Shown piece after piece: positions 1-4,874 of a stretch of 5,458 nucleotides of DNA; the stretch's first letter is position 1, and every line of letters starts with the position of its first letter. The translations under genes and the position numbers were made by a program. The stretch comes from CAZVCJ01 sp964625745. GTDB lineage: Bacteria > Chloroflexota > Anaerolineae > VGOG01. Under the pieces are notes generated by a model that did no database searches, was not told where the DNA came from, and saw only the letters and a program-made list of their open reading frames with translations. The stretch lies in the NCBI GenBank assembly GCA_964625745.1, contig CAZVCJ010000242.1:1-5458 (forward strand), read 5' to 3'.

Positions 1-666
1 AGCCAGGTACTCATAGAGCAGGGGAAGCAGGAGAAGCAAGCCCAACTGTTTGGTCAGCGCGGCGAGAAGCCCCGTGACACCGGCTGCCAACCAGTTGCCC
101 TTCCTGGCGTAGTAAAAGGCCGAGACCGCGAAAAGCAGAAACAGCGATTCGGTGTAGACTCCCAGGAGGAAAAAGGCGGTAGGGAAAACGGACAGGTAAA
201 CAATGGTGCGGGCGGCGACCTGGGAATCGAACTCCAACCGGCTCAATTTGTAGAGATATACCAGGACCAAGAAGTAGGCCACACTGGAGATAATGATTCC
301 GCCCAGCAAGTAATTGCCCCAGAGCACTTTGCCGGCCAGCCTCGTCAAGAGGGGATAAAGGGGGAAAAAGACGGTAGTGCCGTCACCCTGAGCGTAACCC
401 TGCATGGCTATCTTGGTGTACCAGATGGTGTCACCCCGCTGCCAGACCCCCAGCAGCGCATTGGCGATCCCAGGGGGAACTGGCGCGACACCGTGATAGT
501 ACGTAGTGGCATACAGAGGAAACTGGAAAAGCGCCAGGGCTGCGATCAGCGAAAGTGATACCCTCATGGTGACGAAAATCGCCAGGGCCCATCTGAAGGC
601 AGAGACATCTCCGCTCCAGAGCCGTGAAACGTGAAACGTGAAACGTGAAACGTCAAAGCTAGGCAT
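1..666 (-). CDS. PIG-V/Gpi18-like membrane mannosyltransferase (GT-C fold), partial, C-terminus outside window
   Basis: An open frame runs from ATG at 666 to the window edge with no stop: 222 codons, so only the N-terminal part is present. The protein is very hydrophobic. The first membrane segment is about residues 26-49. A loop then carries WQRGDTIWYTKIAMQGY (75-91) and FFPLYPLLTRLAG (100-112), followed by further membrane segments and FPTAFFLLGVYTESLFLLFA (161-180). The loop Asp followed by WYxxIAxxGY, then FFPLYP and YTESLF, matches the bacterial relatives of GPI mannosyltransferase 2 (PIG-V, COG5542), which transfer sugar from a lipid-linked donor on the outer face of the membrane. Asp79 is the likely catalytic residue. 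The start overlaps the GT2 stop by 8 nt (ATGCCTAG), suggesting translational coupling. It is the only in-frame ATG/GTG/TTG that keeps the whole first membrane segment; the next Met (567) would cut into it. Residues 5-15 are encoded by a 7-bp tandem repeat. Family call is confident; the true substrate is unknown. Confidence 0.85.
   Translation of the reverse strand, partial: MPSFDVSRFTFHVSRLWSGDVSAFRWALAIFVTMRVSLSLIAALALFQFPLYATTYYHGVAPVPPGIANALLGVWQRGDTIWYTKIAMQGYAQGDGTTVFFPLYPLLTRLAGKVLWGNYLLGGIIISSVAYFLVLVYLYKLSRLEFDSQVAARTIVYLSVFPTAFFLLGVYTESLFLLFAVSAFYYARKGNWLAAGVTGLLAALTKQLGLLLLLPLLYEYLA
624..658. repeat. 7-bp tandem repeat, GTGAAAC x4 plus one diverged unit
   Basis: Four perfect GTGAAAC units occupy 624-651 and a fifth unit, GTCAAAG, occupies 652-658. 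The array lies inside the first 15 codons of the mannosyltransferase gene and is translated as DVSRFTFHVSR. Because 7 is not a multiple of 3, gain or loss of a single unit would shift the reading frame. Confidence 0.95.
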
Positions 667-1663
667 ATCTATCTCTGGTGATAAAGCTTTGGAGGCGCTC
701 GAATCTCCTCGACATGGTGACGGGGTCTGCCAAGGGGCTGAGCCAGGGGAACTCCGATGACGTCCGCTTTCTCTGAATCTCCTGGCGCTTTCTCAGCATC
801 TGACGTAACAAGCCCAAGCTGGCCAGCCTACCTCGTAGAGGACTTGCGTCCTGCCTCTTAAGTAGACCGTAGAACGTCGTTGCTAAATCATAGAAGGCGA
901 TCAGAGGTAGAAAGAGAAAGATGTGGGGAGACGGATAGTTCTTGACCATCGTCCAGATCTTATTGCGACCCAGGAGGCGGTTCTTGAAGGCCGAGCCTTC
1001 CATGCCCGTCCCTGAGTGAACGTGATAGACGACCGCTCGCGGGCTGTACATGCACCTCCACCCCCTGGAACGAGCGCGCCAGGCAAGGTCCACGTCCTCG
1101 TGATAGGCGAAGAAGTCCTCATCGAAAAGACCGATCTCGTCCAGCATCTCCCGACGATACAGAGCTGCACCAGCACAGGGTCCGAATATCTCCACCGGCT
1201 CACGCTCCAGGCCATCGTCTCGTTCTCCGCCTCGTCGGTCCCAGGCTATGCCCGCCATGTTCAGACTGATGCCAGTCGAGTTGAGAACCCCGGGGTGGTA
1301 ATAGAAGAGCATCCTGGAAGCACACATCCCTATCCTGGGATCGGTCTCCACGACTTTGATCAGCTCTTCCAGCCAGTCTGGCTCCGCTCGCGTATCGTTG
1401 TTCAGGGTGACGATGTAGTCCCCCTGTGCTACTCTGATAGCCACGTTGTTGCCCGCCGCGAAGCCCAGGTTCTCATCGTTCTCGATCATCCTGACTTGCG
1501 GAAACCTCTCCTTGACGAAGTCCACCGAACCATCGTGGGAGCCGTTGTCCACCAGGATGATCTCGCAAGGAGGGCAGGTCTGGGCCAGAAGGGCGGACAG
1601 ACACTCCTCAAGATACCTCTTACCATTCCAATTTACAATGATAACTGATGCTTTTCGATCCAA
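659..1663 (-). CDS. Family 2 glycosyltransferase (WbbL/rhamnosyltransferase-like, COG1216)
   Basis: A GT-A inverting glycosyltransferase of 334 residues from a TTG start at 1663. It opens with SVIIVNWNG (6-14), then EIILVDNGSHDGS (34-46), NLGFAAGNN (65-73) and LNNDT (87-91), the nucleotide-sugar/metal DXD-type site. HEDVDLAWR (188-196) carries the acceptor-side ED pair typical of this subfamily. A hydrophobic stretch near 247-268 probably tethers the enzyme to the membrane. Start choice: TTG1663 has GGAGG 7 nt upstream, lies about 34 nt downstream of the predicted transcription start, and leaves five residues before the first beta strand, as is usual for the family. The same frame stays open up to ATG 1741 and GTG 1831 (390 residues), but those starts lie upstream of the promoter, and the 1831 start would translate through the 1771-1800 hairpin. 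The gene overlaps the mannosyltransferase by 8 nt. Likely role is surface glycan synthesis; donor and acceptor cannot be read from the sequence. Confidence 0.9.
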   Translation of the reverse strand: MDRKASVIIVNWNGKRYLEECLSALLAQTCPPCEIILVDNGSHDGSVDFVKERFPQVRMIENDENLGFAAGNNVAIRVAQGDYIVTLNNDTRAEPDWLEELIKVVETDPRIGMCASRMLFYYHPGVLNSTGISLNMAGIAWDRRGGERDDGLEREPVEIFGPCAGAALYRREMLDEIGLFDEDFFAYHEDVDLAWRARSRGWRCMYSPRAVVYHVHSGTGMEGSAFKNRLLGRNKIWTMVKNYPSPHIFLFLPLIAFYDLATTFYGLLKRQDASPLRGRLASLGLLRQMLRKRQEIQRKRTSSEFPWLSPLADPVTMSRRFERLQSFITRDRYA

Positions 1664-1681
1664 TCTCCAACCTCCAACTTC
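1661..1681. repeat. Degenerate 7-bp tandem repeat at the GT2 start
   Basis: Three heptamers CAATCTC, CAACCTC and CAACTTC run head to tail. On the minus strand they read GAAGTTG GAGGTTG GAGATTG and so contain both the GGAGG ribosome binding site and the TTG start codon proposed for the glycosyltransferase. Confidence 0.75.
1671..1675 (-). promoter_or_regulatory. Ribosome binding site deciding the GT2 start
   Basis: GGAGG on the minus strand, 7 nt before the TTG at 1663. Neither in-frame ATG 1741 nor GTG 1831 has a comparable, well-spaced site, so this motif favours the short form of the glycosyltransferase. Confidence 0.6.
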
Positions 1682-1703
1682 CAGGCGATCGCTGACAGGT
1701 AGA

Positions 1704-1732
1704 ATCCTAGCAGATTTGCGATCAGAAGTCAA
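1704..1732 (-). promoter_or_regulatory. Sigma70-type promoter for the glycosyltransferase unit
   Basis: On the minus strand TTGACT (1732-1727, 5 of 6 to consensus), a 17-bp spacer, and TAGGAT (1709-1704, 4 of 6) preceded by TGC, an extended -10 element. It lies just downstream of two hairpins that end the pilus unit and about 40 nt upstream of the TTG start, so transcription would begin near 1697. Position, spacing and context agree, but no transcript data are available. Confidence 0.6.
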
Positions 1733-1770
1733 GTTGGACATTGACAATCCAGAGATGCCCAGACATCGAA

Positions 1771-1800
1771 AGGGGCCGAGAAGGAGAGTACTCGGCCCCT
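1771..1800 (-). terminator. Hairpin terminator after the tad/tadE unit
   Basis: Perfect 10-bp inverted repeat AGGGGCCGAG / CTCGGCCCCT with a 10-nt loop. On the minus strand the stem is followed by TTCGATGTCT, a weak T-run, so it resembles an imperfect intrinsic terminator. It lies 33 nt after the last TadE stop and before the promoter at 1732-1704, where a transcription boundary is expected. Confidence 0.65.
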
Positions 1801-1813
1801 GCTGGAATTTAAG

Positions 1814-1834
1814 GAGGTGACGCTCTGTCACCTC
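1814..1834 (-). terminator. Hairpin overlapping the last TadE stop codon
   Basis: Perfect 8-bp inverted repeat GAGGTGAC / GTCACCTC with a 5-nt loop, sharing two bases with the TGA stop at 1835-1833. On the minus strand it is followed by CTTAAATTCC. It probably works together with the 1771-1800 hairpin as a termination or 3'-end protection element. The T-run is poor, so factor-independent termination is not certain. Confidence 0.45.
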
Positions 1835-2459
1835 AGTAAATATGCTCTTCTGGCGGCGGAGTCCCTTTCCATCCGCGCGGACATTCCACGAAGCTGGTGT
1901 GCTGATCGGTCAAAGTCAGGTTGACAGGATCAAGGTAAGGAATACGGATAGGCGTGGGCAGACTCAAGTTCGCCTTCACGATGAAGAGGGCATCGTCAAC
2001 CAGGCGCGAGCCAGAGGATGGGCAAGCTACAGTGTTGGGGAGAGTAACGTCCACGCGGAGGGTGAAGCCTGGTTCTATCAGGTGGTTCCCCTCCACATTC
2101 TCCCTGACGATGGGCTCCGCAATTTCCCGCCATACCTCCTCGTCGAGCGGCAGATACCTCGCCTGTTGAGATAGTTCCCAGGCCGCCCGGTAGGTCCCCA
2201 GAGAGAGCGATTGTCGGATGACCATGATCCGCCACACAGCGTAGCCACCGAAGATGAGCAGGATAAGGAGGGGGAGGACCAGGACATAGGTCACCACGGT
2301 GGTCCCCCGTTGATCCATGCTCAAAGGGCCAAGGCTCAACCCGATCAGACGGACCCCAGGGAAGCCAACTTCCTCCCCAGGGTTGGGGGGGACCGGGGGT
2401 GGGCGCCGTTGTCGGTTCCGGGGTCGTAGACATTTGACCTGTTCCAAGAAAGCGATCAT
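1833..2459 (-). CDS. TadE-like pseudopilin, third of three tandem paralogues
   Basis: 208 residues. A basic, Pro-rich N-terminal region ends in MDQRG (48-52). A hydrophobic helix follows (about 56-82, TYVLVLPLLILLIFGGYAVW), then QSLSLGTYRAAWEL and an extracytoplasmic domain. This is the TadE/TadF family layout (PF07811-like): minor pseudopilins of the Tad pilus, cleaved after the Gly by the TadV peptidase and exposed outside the membrane. The residue at +5 after Gly52 is Thr, where Glu is usual. Cys146 and Cys193 align with cysteines in both sister proteins. The ATG at 2459 has GAGGA 8 nt upstream and follows the previous stop by 15 nt, so the long 52-residue leader may be real. The alternative ATG at 2318 (MDQRG) gives a more usual short leader but has no ribosome binding site. 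LSLG just before the cleavage site is shared with the second paralogue. Confidence 0.8.
   Translation of the reverse strand: MIAFLEQVKCLRPRNRQRRPPPVPPNPGEEVGFPGVRLIGLSLGPLSMDQRGTTVVTYVLVLPLLILLIFGGYAVWRIMVIRQSLSLGTYRAAWELSQQARYLPLDEEVWREIAEPIVRENVEGNHLIEPGFTLRVDVTLPNTVACPSSGSRLVDDALFIVKANLSLPTPIRIPYLDPVNLTLTDQHTSFVECPRGWKGTPPPEEHIY
2380..2403 (+). other. G-quadruplex-forming motif
   Basis: The plus strand has four G-runs: GGG at 2380-2382, seven G at 2385-2391, five G at 2395-2399 and GGG at 2401-2403, with linkers of 1-3 nt. It falls in the leader-coding part of the third tadE-like gene, on the template strand. The motif is clear; folding and function are untested. Confidence 0.5.
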
Positions 2460-2474
2460 CAGGCAAGTCCTCAG

Positions 2475-3110
2475 CTAAGGTTCCGGAGTTGGCGTGGGAG
2501 TCGGCGTCGGCGTGGAGGTCGGCGTCGGCGTAGGGAGCGGCTCAAAGATAGGTTCGCACTCTATGTAACTGGTGTGCTTCTCCACCAGGGTGATGGTCTC
2601 GGGATCGAGAAAGGGGATGCGAACTGGCCAGGGCAGCGTGATCTCTGCCCTGACGGTGAAGAGGGCGCCTTCTAATTGAGGCATTGGATCGTTGACGGCA
2701 TCCGCTTGGGGGCATCTGGGTTGGAAGGGTGGCTCGAAGCTAATGATGGGCTGAGGGAGAGGGCGCAATAGACTGTTGTTCTCCAACTCGCGGACGATGA
2801 TGACCCCAGCCGCGTACTGCCACTCCCCCGGATAGTCCAGGTATCTCCCCTCTACGGACAGGTAACGGGCCGCCTGGTAGGTCCCCGAGATCAGGGATTG
2901 CTTGGCCGAGACGACCTTCCACACGGCAAACGAGCCGAAGATCAGGACGAGGAAGAGGGGTAGCACCAAGACGAACTGGATGAGGGTGGATCCCCTCTGA
3001 CTCAAAACCGAGTCGCCAAGGCTCAAATCCTCCAGTCCCAACTTCGTTCTTTTGACCGTGGCCGGCTTGACTGAGCTCGACGACGTCTTCAAACCTCGGA
3101 TCTCGAACAT
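2475..3110 (-). CDS. TadE-like pseudopilin with Pro-Thr tail, second of three tandem paralogues
   Basis: 211 residues. A basic leader ends in LSQRG (36-40), followed by a hydrophobic helix (about 43-66) and KQSLISGTYQAARYL. The extracytoplasmic domain has Cys133 and Cys185 around LPWPVRIPFLDPETITLVEKH. Layout and helix match TadE, a minor pseudopilin of the Tad pilus. The +5 residue after Gly40 is Gln rather than Glu. The C-terminus (192-211) is a run of Pro-Thr pairs, a flexible low-complexity tail absent from its sisters and common in Chloroflexota surface proteins, possibly a wall spacer or glycosylation site. The ATG at 3110 lies 1 nt after the preceding TGA, and GGAG is about 10 nt upstream, so it is probably coupled. 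It is clearly homologous to the third paralogue (for example RIPFLDP against RIPYLDP and HTSYIEC against HTSFVEC). Confidence 0.83.
   Translation of the reverse strand: MFEIRGLKTSSSSVKPATVKRTKLGLEDLSLGDSVLSQRGSTLIQFVLVLPLFLVLIFGSFAVWKVVSAKQSLISGTYQAARYLSVEGRYLDYPGEWQYAAGVIIVRELENNSLLRPLPQPIISFEPPFQPRCPQADAVNDPMPQLEGALFTVRAEITLPWPVRIPFLDPETITLVEKHTSYIECEPIFEPLPTPTPTSTPTPTPTPTPEP
2486..2533. repeat. Hexamer-type low-complexity repeat encoding the Pro-Thr tail
   Basis: Alternating GTN and GGN triplets on the plus strand, mostly GTCGGC. One 14-bp block, GTCGGCGTCGGCGT, occurs at 2500-2513 and again at 2518-2531. The unit keeps the reading frame, so length changes would only alter the number of Pro-Thr pairs. 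Confidence 0.8.
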
Positions 3111-3111
3111 C

Positions 3112-3627
3112 TCATCTACACTCCACCCAGCCCTCGTGCCGATCCCCCAGAATCAGGGTCGTGGACAGACGGGGCATACCTATCTGGAGTCTCATCCACG
3201 TTTCCACGGTGAACCTCAGACCGCACTCCAGTCTGTTCCCATGAATGGTGACGATGGTGGGAAGCAGAGATGCGCCATCTGCCAGCCTGTTGTTTCCCAC
3301 CTCGCGCACCACGATTTCATCCACCACCTCTTCCCATTTCCCCGGGTCAAGGGGGTCCACCGGATTAAAGCAGAGGTAGCGCGTTGCCTGGTAGGTGCCC
3401 GAGTGGAGAGAGTGCTTGACAGAGACAACCTTCCAAACGGTATAGCCCCCGAACACGACAAGGATCAGGATGGGCAGTATCAAGAGAGTCTGAACGAGGA
3501 CTACGCCCCGCTCATCTCCCTTTGGCCGATGCACTGGATGGTCGGATGATCGGATGGTCGGATGGTTGGAGGACCATCTGACCAAGTACCACCTGACCAC
3601 CTGACTAAGGACTACCACAGCCACCAT
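3112..3627 (-). CDS. TadE-like pseudopilin, first of three tandem paralogues
   Basis: 171 residues from ATG 3627. The core starts at DERG (38-41), followed by a hydrophobic helix (about 42-66, LLILPILILVVFGGYTVW), then KHSLHSGTYQATRYL and an extracytoplasmic domain with Cys86, Cys135 and Cys170. Homology to the two following genes supports a TadE-type minor pseudopilin. Gln, not Glu, stands at +5 after the predicted cleavage Gly41. The start is uncertain. ATG 3627 overlaps the end of the peptidase gene by 16 nt but makes a leader encoded by short tandem repeats. GTG 3534 gives a compact 10-residue leader (MHRPKGDERG) and 140 residues in all, nearer to usual TadE proteins. Neither has a convincing ribosome binding site. 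It lacks the LSLG leader motif of its sisters. Confidence 0.75.
   Translation of the reverse strand: MVAVVVLSQVVRWYLVRWSSNHPTIRSSDHPVHRPKGDERGVVLVQTLLILPILILVVFGGYTVWKVVSVKHSLHSGTYQATRYLCFNPVDPLDPGKWEEVVDEIVVREVGNNRLADGASLLPTIVTIHGNRLECGLRFTVETWMRLQIGMPRLSTTLILGDRHEGWVECR
3536..3606. repeat. Two adjoining short tandem repeat blocks at the peptidase/tadE junction
   Basis: Octamers GGATGGTC, GGATGATC, GGATGGTC and GGATGGTT (3536-3567) are followed by a related GGAGGACC. A second block has ATCTGACC, ACCTGACC and ACCTGACT units (3576-3606). It fills the region between the end of the peptidase gene and the conserved part of the first tadE-like gene, so the upstream leader of that gene may be repeat-derived. 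Confidence 0.75.
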
Positions 3628-4094
3628 AGGTAAACCACTCCGGGCAAGCAGAAAGTCCACGCGTACTGCCGCCCCTTGGTCTCCAACTCCTCCCGTGTTG
3701 GCAGGAAACGCCCCTCCCCAATCCGATCGGCAAGGGCGGCCGCCAGATCACTGGGGCGTTTTCCCCAGTGCCGGGCGATTATCATAGGCACAGAAACCAC
3801 CAGCACCAGGATCGAGAAGAGGAGGGCGAACTCATAGGTGGGGAAGAGGGCGAAGAGGCCCATCAGGAGCTTGGCATCCCCTCCCCCCACGATGTTCACT
3901 CGCCAGATCAGGTAGAGCAGAACCCAGATGGCGAGGACATACAGGTGTCCCTGGTAGAGGCGTACTCCTCCCGCCGCCAGCATGACCGGCAGGGTCAGCC
4001 AGTTGGGGATGATGGCCCGACGCCGGTCCCAGATGGCCACGGCGATGAGCCAACACGTCAACGCCGGCCGGATCCCGAGGCTCAGGCTCCTCAT
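3612..4094 (-). CDS. tadV: TadV/CpaA-type prepilin peptidase (A24 aspartic protease)
   Basis: 160 residues from ATG 4094. This polytopic membrane protein has both A24 signatures: Asp23 in IWDRRRAIIPNWLTLP (21-36) and Asp73 in GGGDAKLLMG (70-79), the two catalytic aspartates. Membrane segments lie around 8-22, 35-46, 50-64, 74-85 and 88-106, with another at the C-terminus. It lacks the cysteine-rich N-terminal methylase domain of PilD and has the length of TadV/CpaA. It would remove the leaders of the Flp pilins encoded just upstream and of the TadE-like proteins downstream. The start at 4094 has GAGG 5 nt upstream and puts Asp23 at the usual distance. ATG 4160, with GAGGA 10 nt upstream, would add 22 mostly polar residues. 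TTG 4205 has no ribosome binding site. The 3' end overlaps the first tadE-like gene if that begins at 3627. Confidence 0.9.
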   Translation of the reverse strand: MRSLSLGIRPALTCWLIAVAIWDRRRAIIPNWLTLPVMLAAGGVRLYQGHLYVLAIWVLLYLIWRVNIVGGGDAKLLMGLFALFPTYEFALLFSILVLVVSVPMIIARHWGKRPSDLAAALADRIGEGRFLPTREELETKGRQYAWTFCLPGVVYLWWLW

Positions 4095-4305
4095 AAAAAC
4101 CTCAAGAGCCTCGAGCATCTCAGCGATAAGCACATAATCGTTAATGCAAGAAGATTCCATGGCCCGGTCTTCCTCAGGATAAGCTGTCGAGCTGAGAGAG
4201 GTCAAAGAACCACGAGTGGCCTAACGTTCTCTGGAGTGCCAAGCCAAACTCCCAGCTCAAGGACCTCGGCGAGCTTCATCGAGCCGGCCCAAAGCCAGGT
4301 CTCCG
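4095..4305. other. Untranslated gap between the second Flp pilin and the prepilin peptidase
   Basis: About 210 nt with no gene I can support. On the minus strand there is an imperfect hairpin at 4255-4231 (7-bp stem with one bulged base, 10-nt loop) without a T-run. It could protect the 3' end of pilin mRNA or lower read-through to the peptidase gene. The upstream candidate starts of the peptidase (4160, 4205) fall here. Confidence 0.4.
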
Positions 4306-4482
4306 CTAAGGGATACCCTGGAGCTCGGCCAGGATGTCCCGGTATACCCGCTCTAGCTCTACACCGATCGCCCTGAGGACCAGGACGGTAGCGGCGAGCA
4401 AGACAATGGTCACCACTGCCCACTCCACCAGCTCTGGCCCCGCCTCATCTCGCAGAAACCTCTGCAATTCTTCTTTAATCAC
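4306..4482 (-). CDS. flp: Flp-type pilin, second copy
   Basis: 58 residues from GTG 4482. A charged leader MIKEELQRFLRDEAG (1-15) is followed by PELVEW, with Glu20 at +5 after the cleavage Gly15, and a hydrophobic helix (about 19-38, VEWAVVTIVLLAATVLVLRA). It ends with a short amphipathic tail. This is the Flp/Fap pilin pattern: a small class IVb/IVc subunit cleaved by TadV and polymerised into the fibre. The Glu-Trp pair replaces the Glu-Tyr seen in many Flp pilins. The start is chosen on GAGGAG 9 nt before GTG 4482. A TTG at 4509 would add nine residues, lies in the paired region of the preceding RNA structure, and has no ribosome binding site. Mature sequence from DEAGPELVEWAVVTI onward is nearly identical in its first 12 residues to the other pilin, so the two arose by duplication. 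Confidence 0.88.
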   Translation of the reverse strand: MIKEELQRFLRDEAGPELVEWAVVTIVLLAATVLVLRAIGVELERVYRDILAELQGIP

Positions 4483-4491
4483 GAGCTTTGT

Positions 4492-4497
4492 CTCCTC
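4492..4497 (-). promoter_or_regulatory. Ribosome binding site of the second Flp pilin
   Basis: GAGGAG on the minus strand, 9 nt before GTG 4482. It lies just outside the proposed closing helix of the upstream RNA structure, whose 3' arm ends at 4507, so folding there could influence initiation. Confidence 0.7.
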
Positions 4498-4506
4498 TTG
4501 ACGTGT

Positions 4507-4651
4507 CAATGCCCGTTAGTGAGACCCAGACTCTGTCTGGGTCCGGGATGAGTTATGAACAGATCTGATAATGCCGTAGGGGACGTGGATTTCACCCACG
4601 CCCCCATGGTTTTGACCGTAGCCTGGCCAGAGGGGGCGTTACCGGGCATTG
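4507..4651 (-). promoter_or_regulatory. Highly structured RNA leader between the two pilin genes, possible cis-regulatory element
   Basis: On the minus-strand RNA four helices can be seen. A closing 9-bp helix joins CAAUGCCCG (4651-4643) with CGGGCAUUG (4515-4507). A 10-bp hairpin joins GGGGGCGUGG (4605-4596) with CCACGUCCCC (4588-4579) and holds one G-U pair. An 8-bp perfect hairpin joins GACCCAGA (4543-4536) with UCUGGGUC (4530-4523). A competing 7-bp helix joins CGCCCCC (4638-4632) with GGGGGCG (4605-4599), so it and the 10-bp hairpin exclude each other. No T-run follows any stem. The second pilin's ribosome binding site comes right after. I do not recognise a known riboswitch class. Confidence 0.5.
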
Positions 4652-4668
4652 CCAACTATTGACTCACC

Positions 4669-4866
4669 CTAGCCGCCCGGGCAGCCTCCTCCCGTCCGGA
4701 CGCAGGTAATCCAGTCTGCTATGCTCTTCAGGGTTTCCTTCAGCTCATTGCCGATCGTCCGGTAGGCCAGGACGGCTGCCACGAGCAGGATGATGGTCAC
4801 CACCGCCCACTCCACCAGCTCAGGGCCCGATTCATCCTGCCAGAACTGCTTCAGTTCACGGATCAT
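4669..4866 (-). CDS. flp: Flp-type pilin, first copy, with Cys-bounded C-terminal tail
   Basis: 65 residues from ATG 4866. The leader MIRELKQFWQDESG (1-14) precedes PELVEW, with Glu19 at +5 after cleavage Gly14, and a hydrophobic helix (about 18-37, VEWAVVTIILLVAAVLAYRT). The tail after the helix is GNELKETLKSIADWI and then CVRTGGGCPGG (55-65). This matches the Flp pilin family, the main subunit of the Tad fibre. Two cysteines (55 and 62) six residues apart in a glycine-rich end are unusual for Flp and absent from the neighbouring copy; a small surface disulfide loop is possible. The start is set by a near-perfect AGGAGGTGA, with AGGAGG 8 nt before ATG 4866. The GTG at 4875 lies within that motif and is rejected. 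The strong site fits high expression. Confidence 0.9.
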   Translation of the reverse strand: MIRELKQFWQDESGPELVEWAVVTIILLVAAVLAYRTIGNELKETLKSIADWITCVRTGGGCPGG

Positions 4867-4874
4867 CTCTCTCA

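Noticed and set aside
1016..1648. Open frame on the plus strand, about 210 codons
   Set aside because: It lies entirely antisense to the glycosyltransferase, whose motifs are clear; the translation has no recognisable domain and no good ribosome binding site.
1813..1835. Minus-strand CACCTCCTTA resembles the 3' end of 16S rRNA, and the plus strand has a perfect AAGGAGGTGA
   Set aside because: The motif is part of the stop-codon hairpin; no 16S sequence surrounds it and no supported plus-strand gene starts nearby. Most likely coincidence.
3052..3549. Plus-strand open frame opposite the tadE-like genes
   Set aside because: His/Gln/Asp-rich shadow of two supported minus-strand genes; no family features.
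4202..4279. Possible 25-residue minus-strand peptide (MKLAEVLELGVWLG...) between pilin and peptidase
   Set aside because: No ribosome binding site before the ATG, no family resemblance, and it is the tail of a longer shadow frame of the pilin gene.
3768..4376. Plus-strand open frame opposite the prepilin peptidase and second pilin
   Set aside because: Highly charged low-complexity translation antisense to a peptidase with both catalytic motifs; a shadow.
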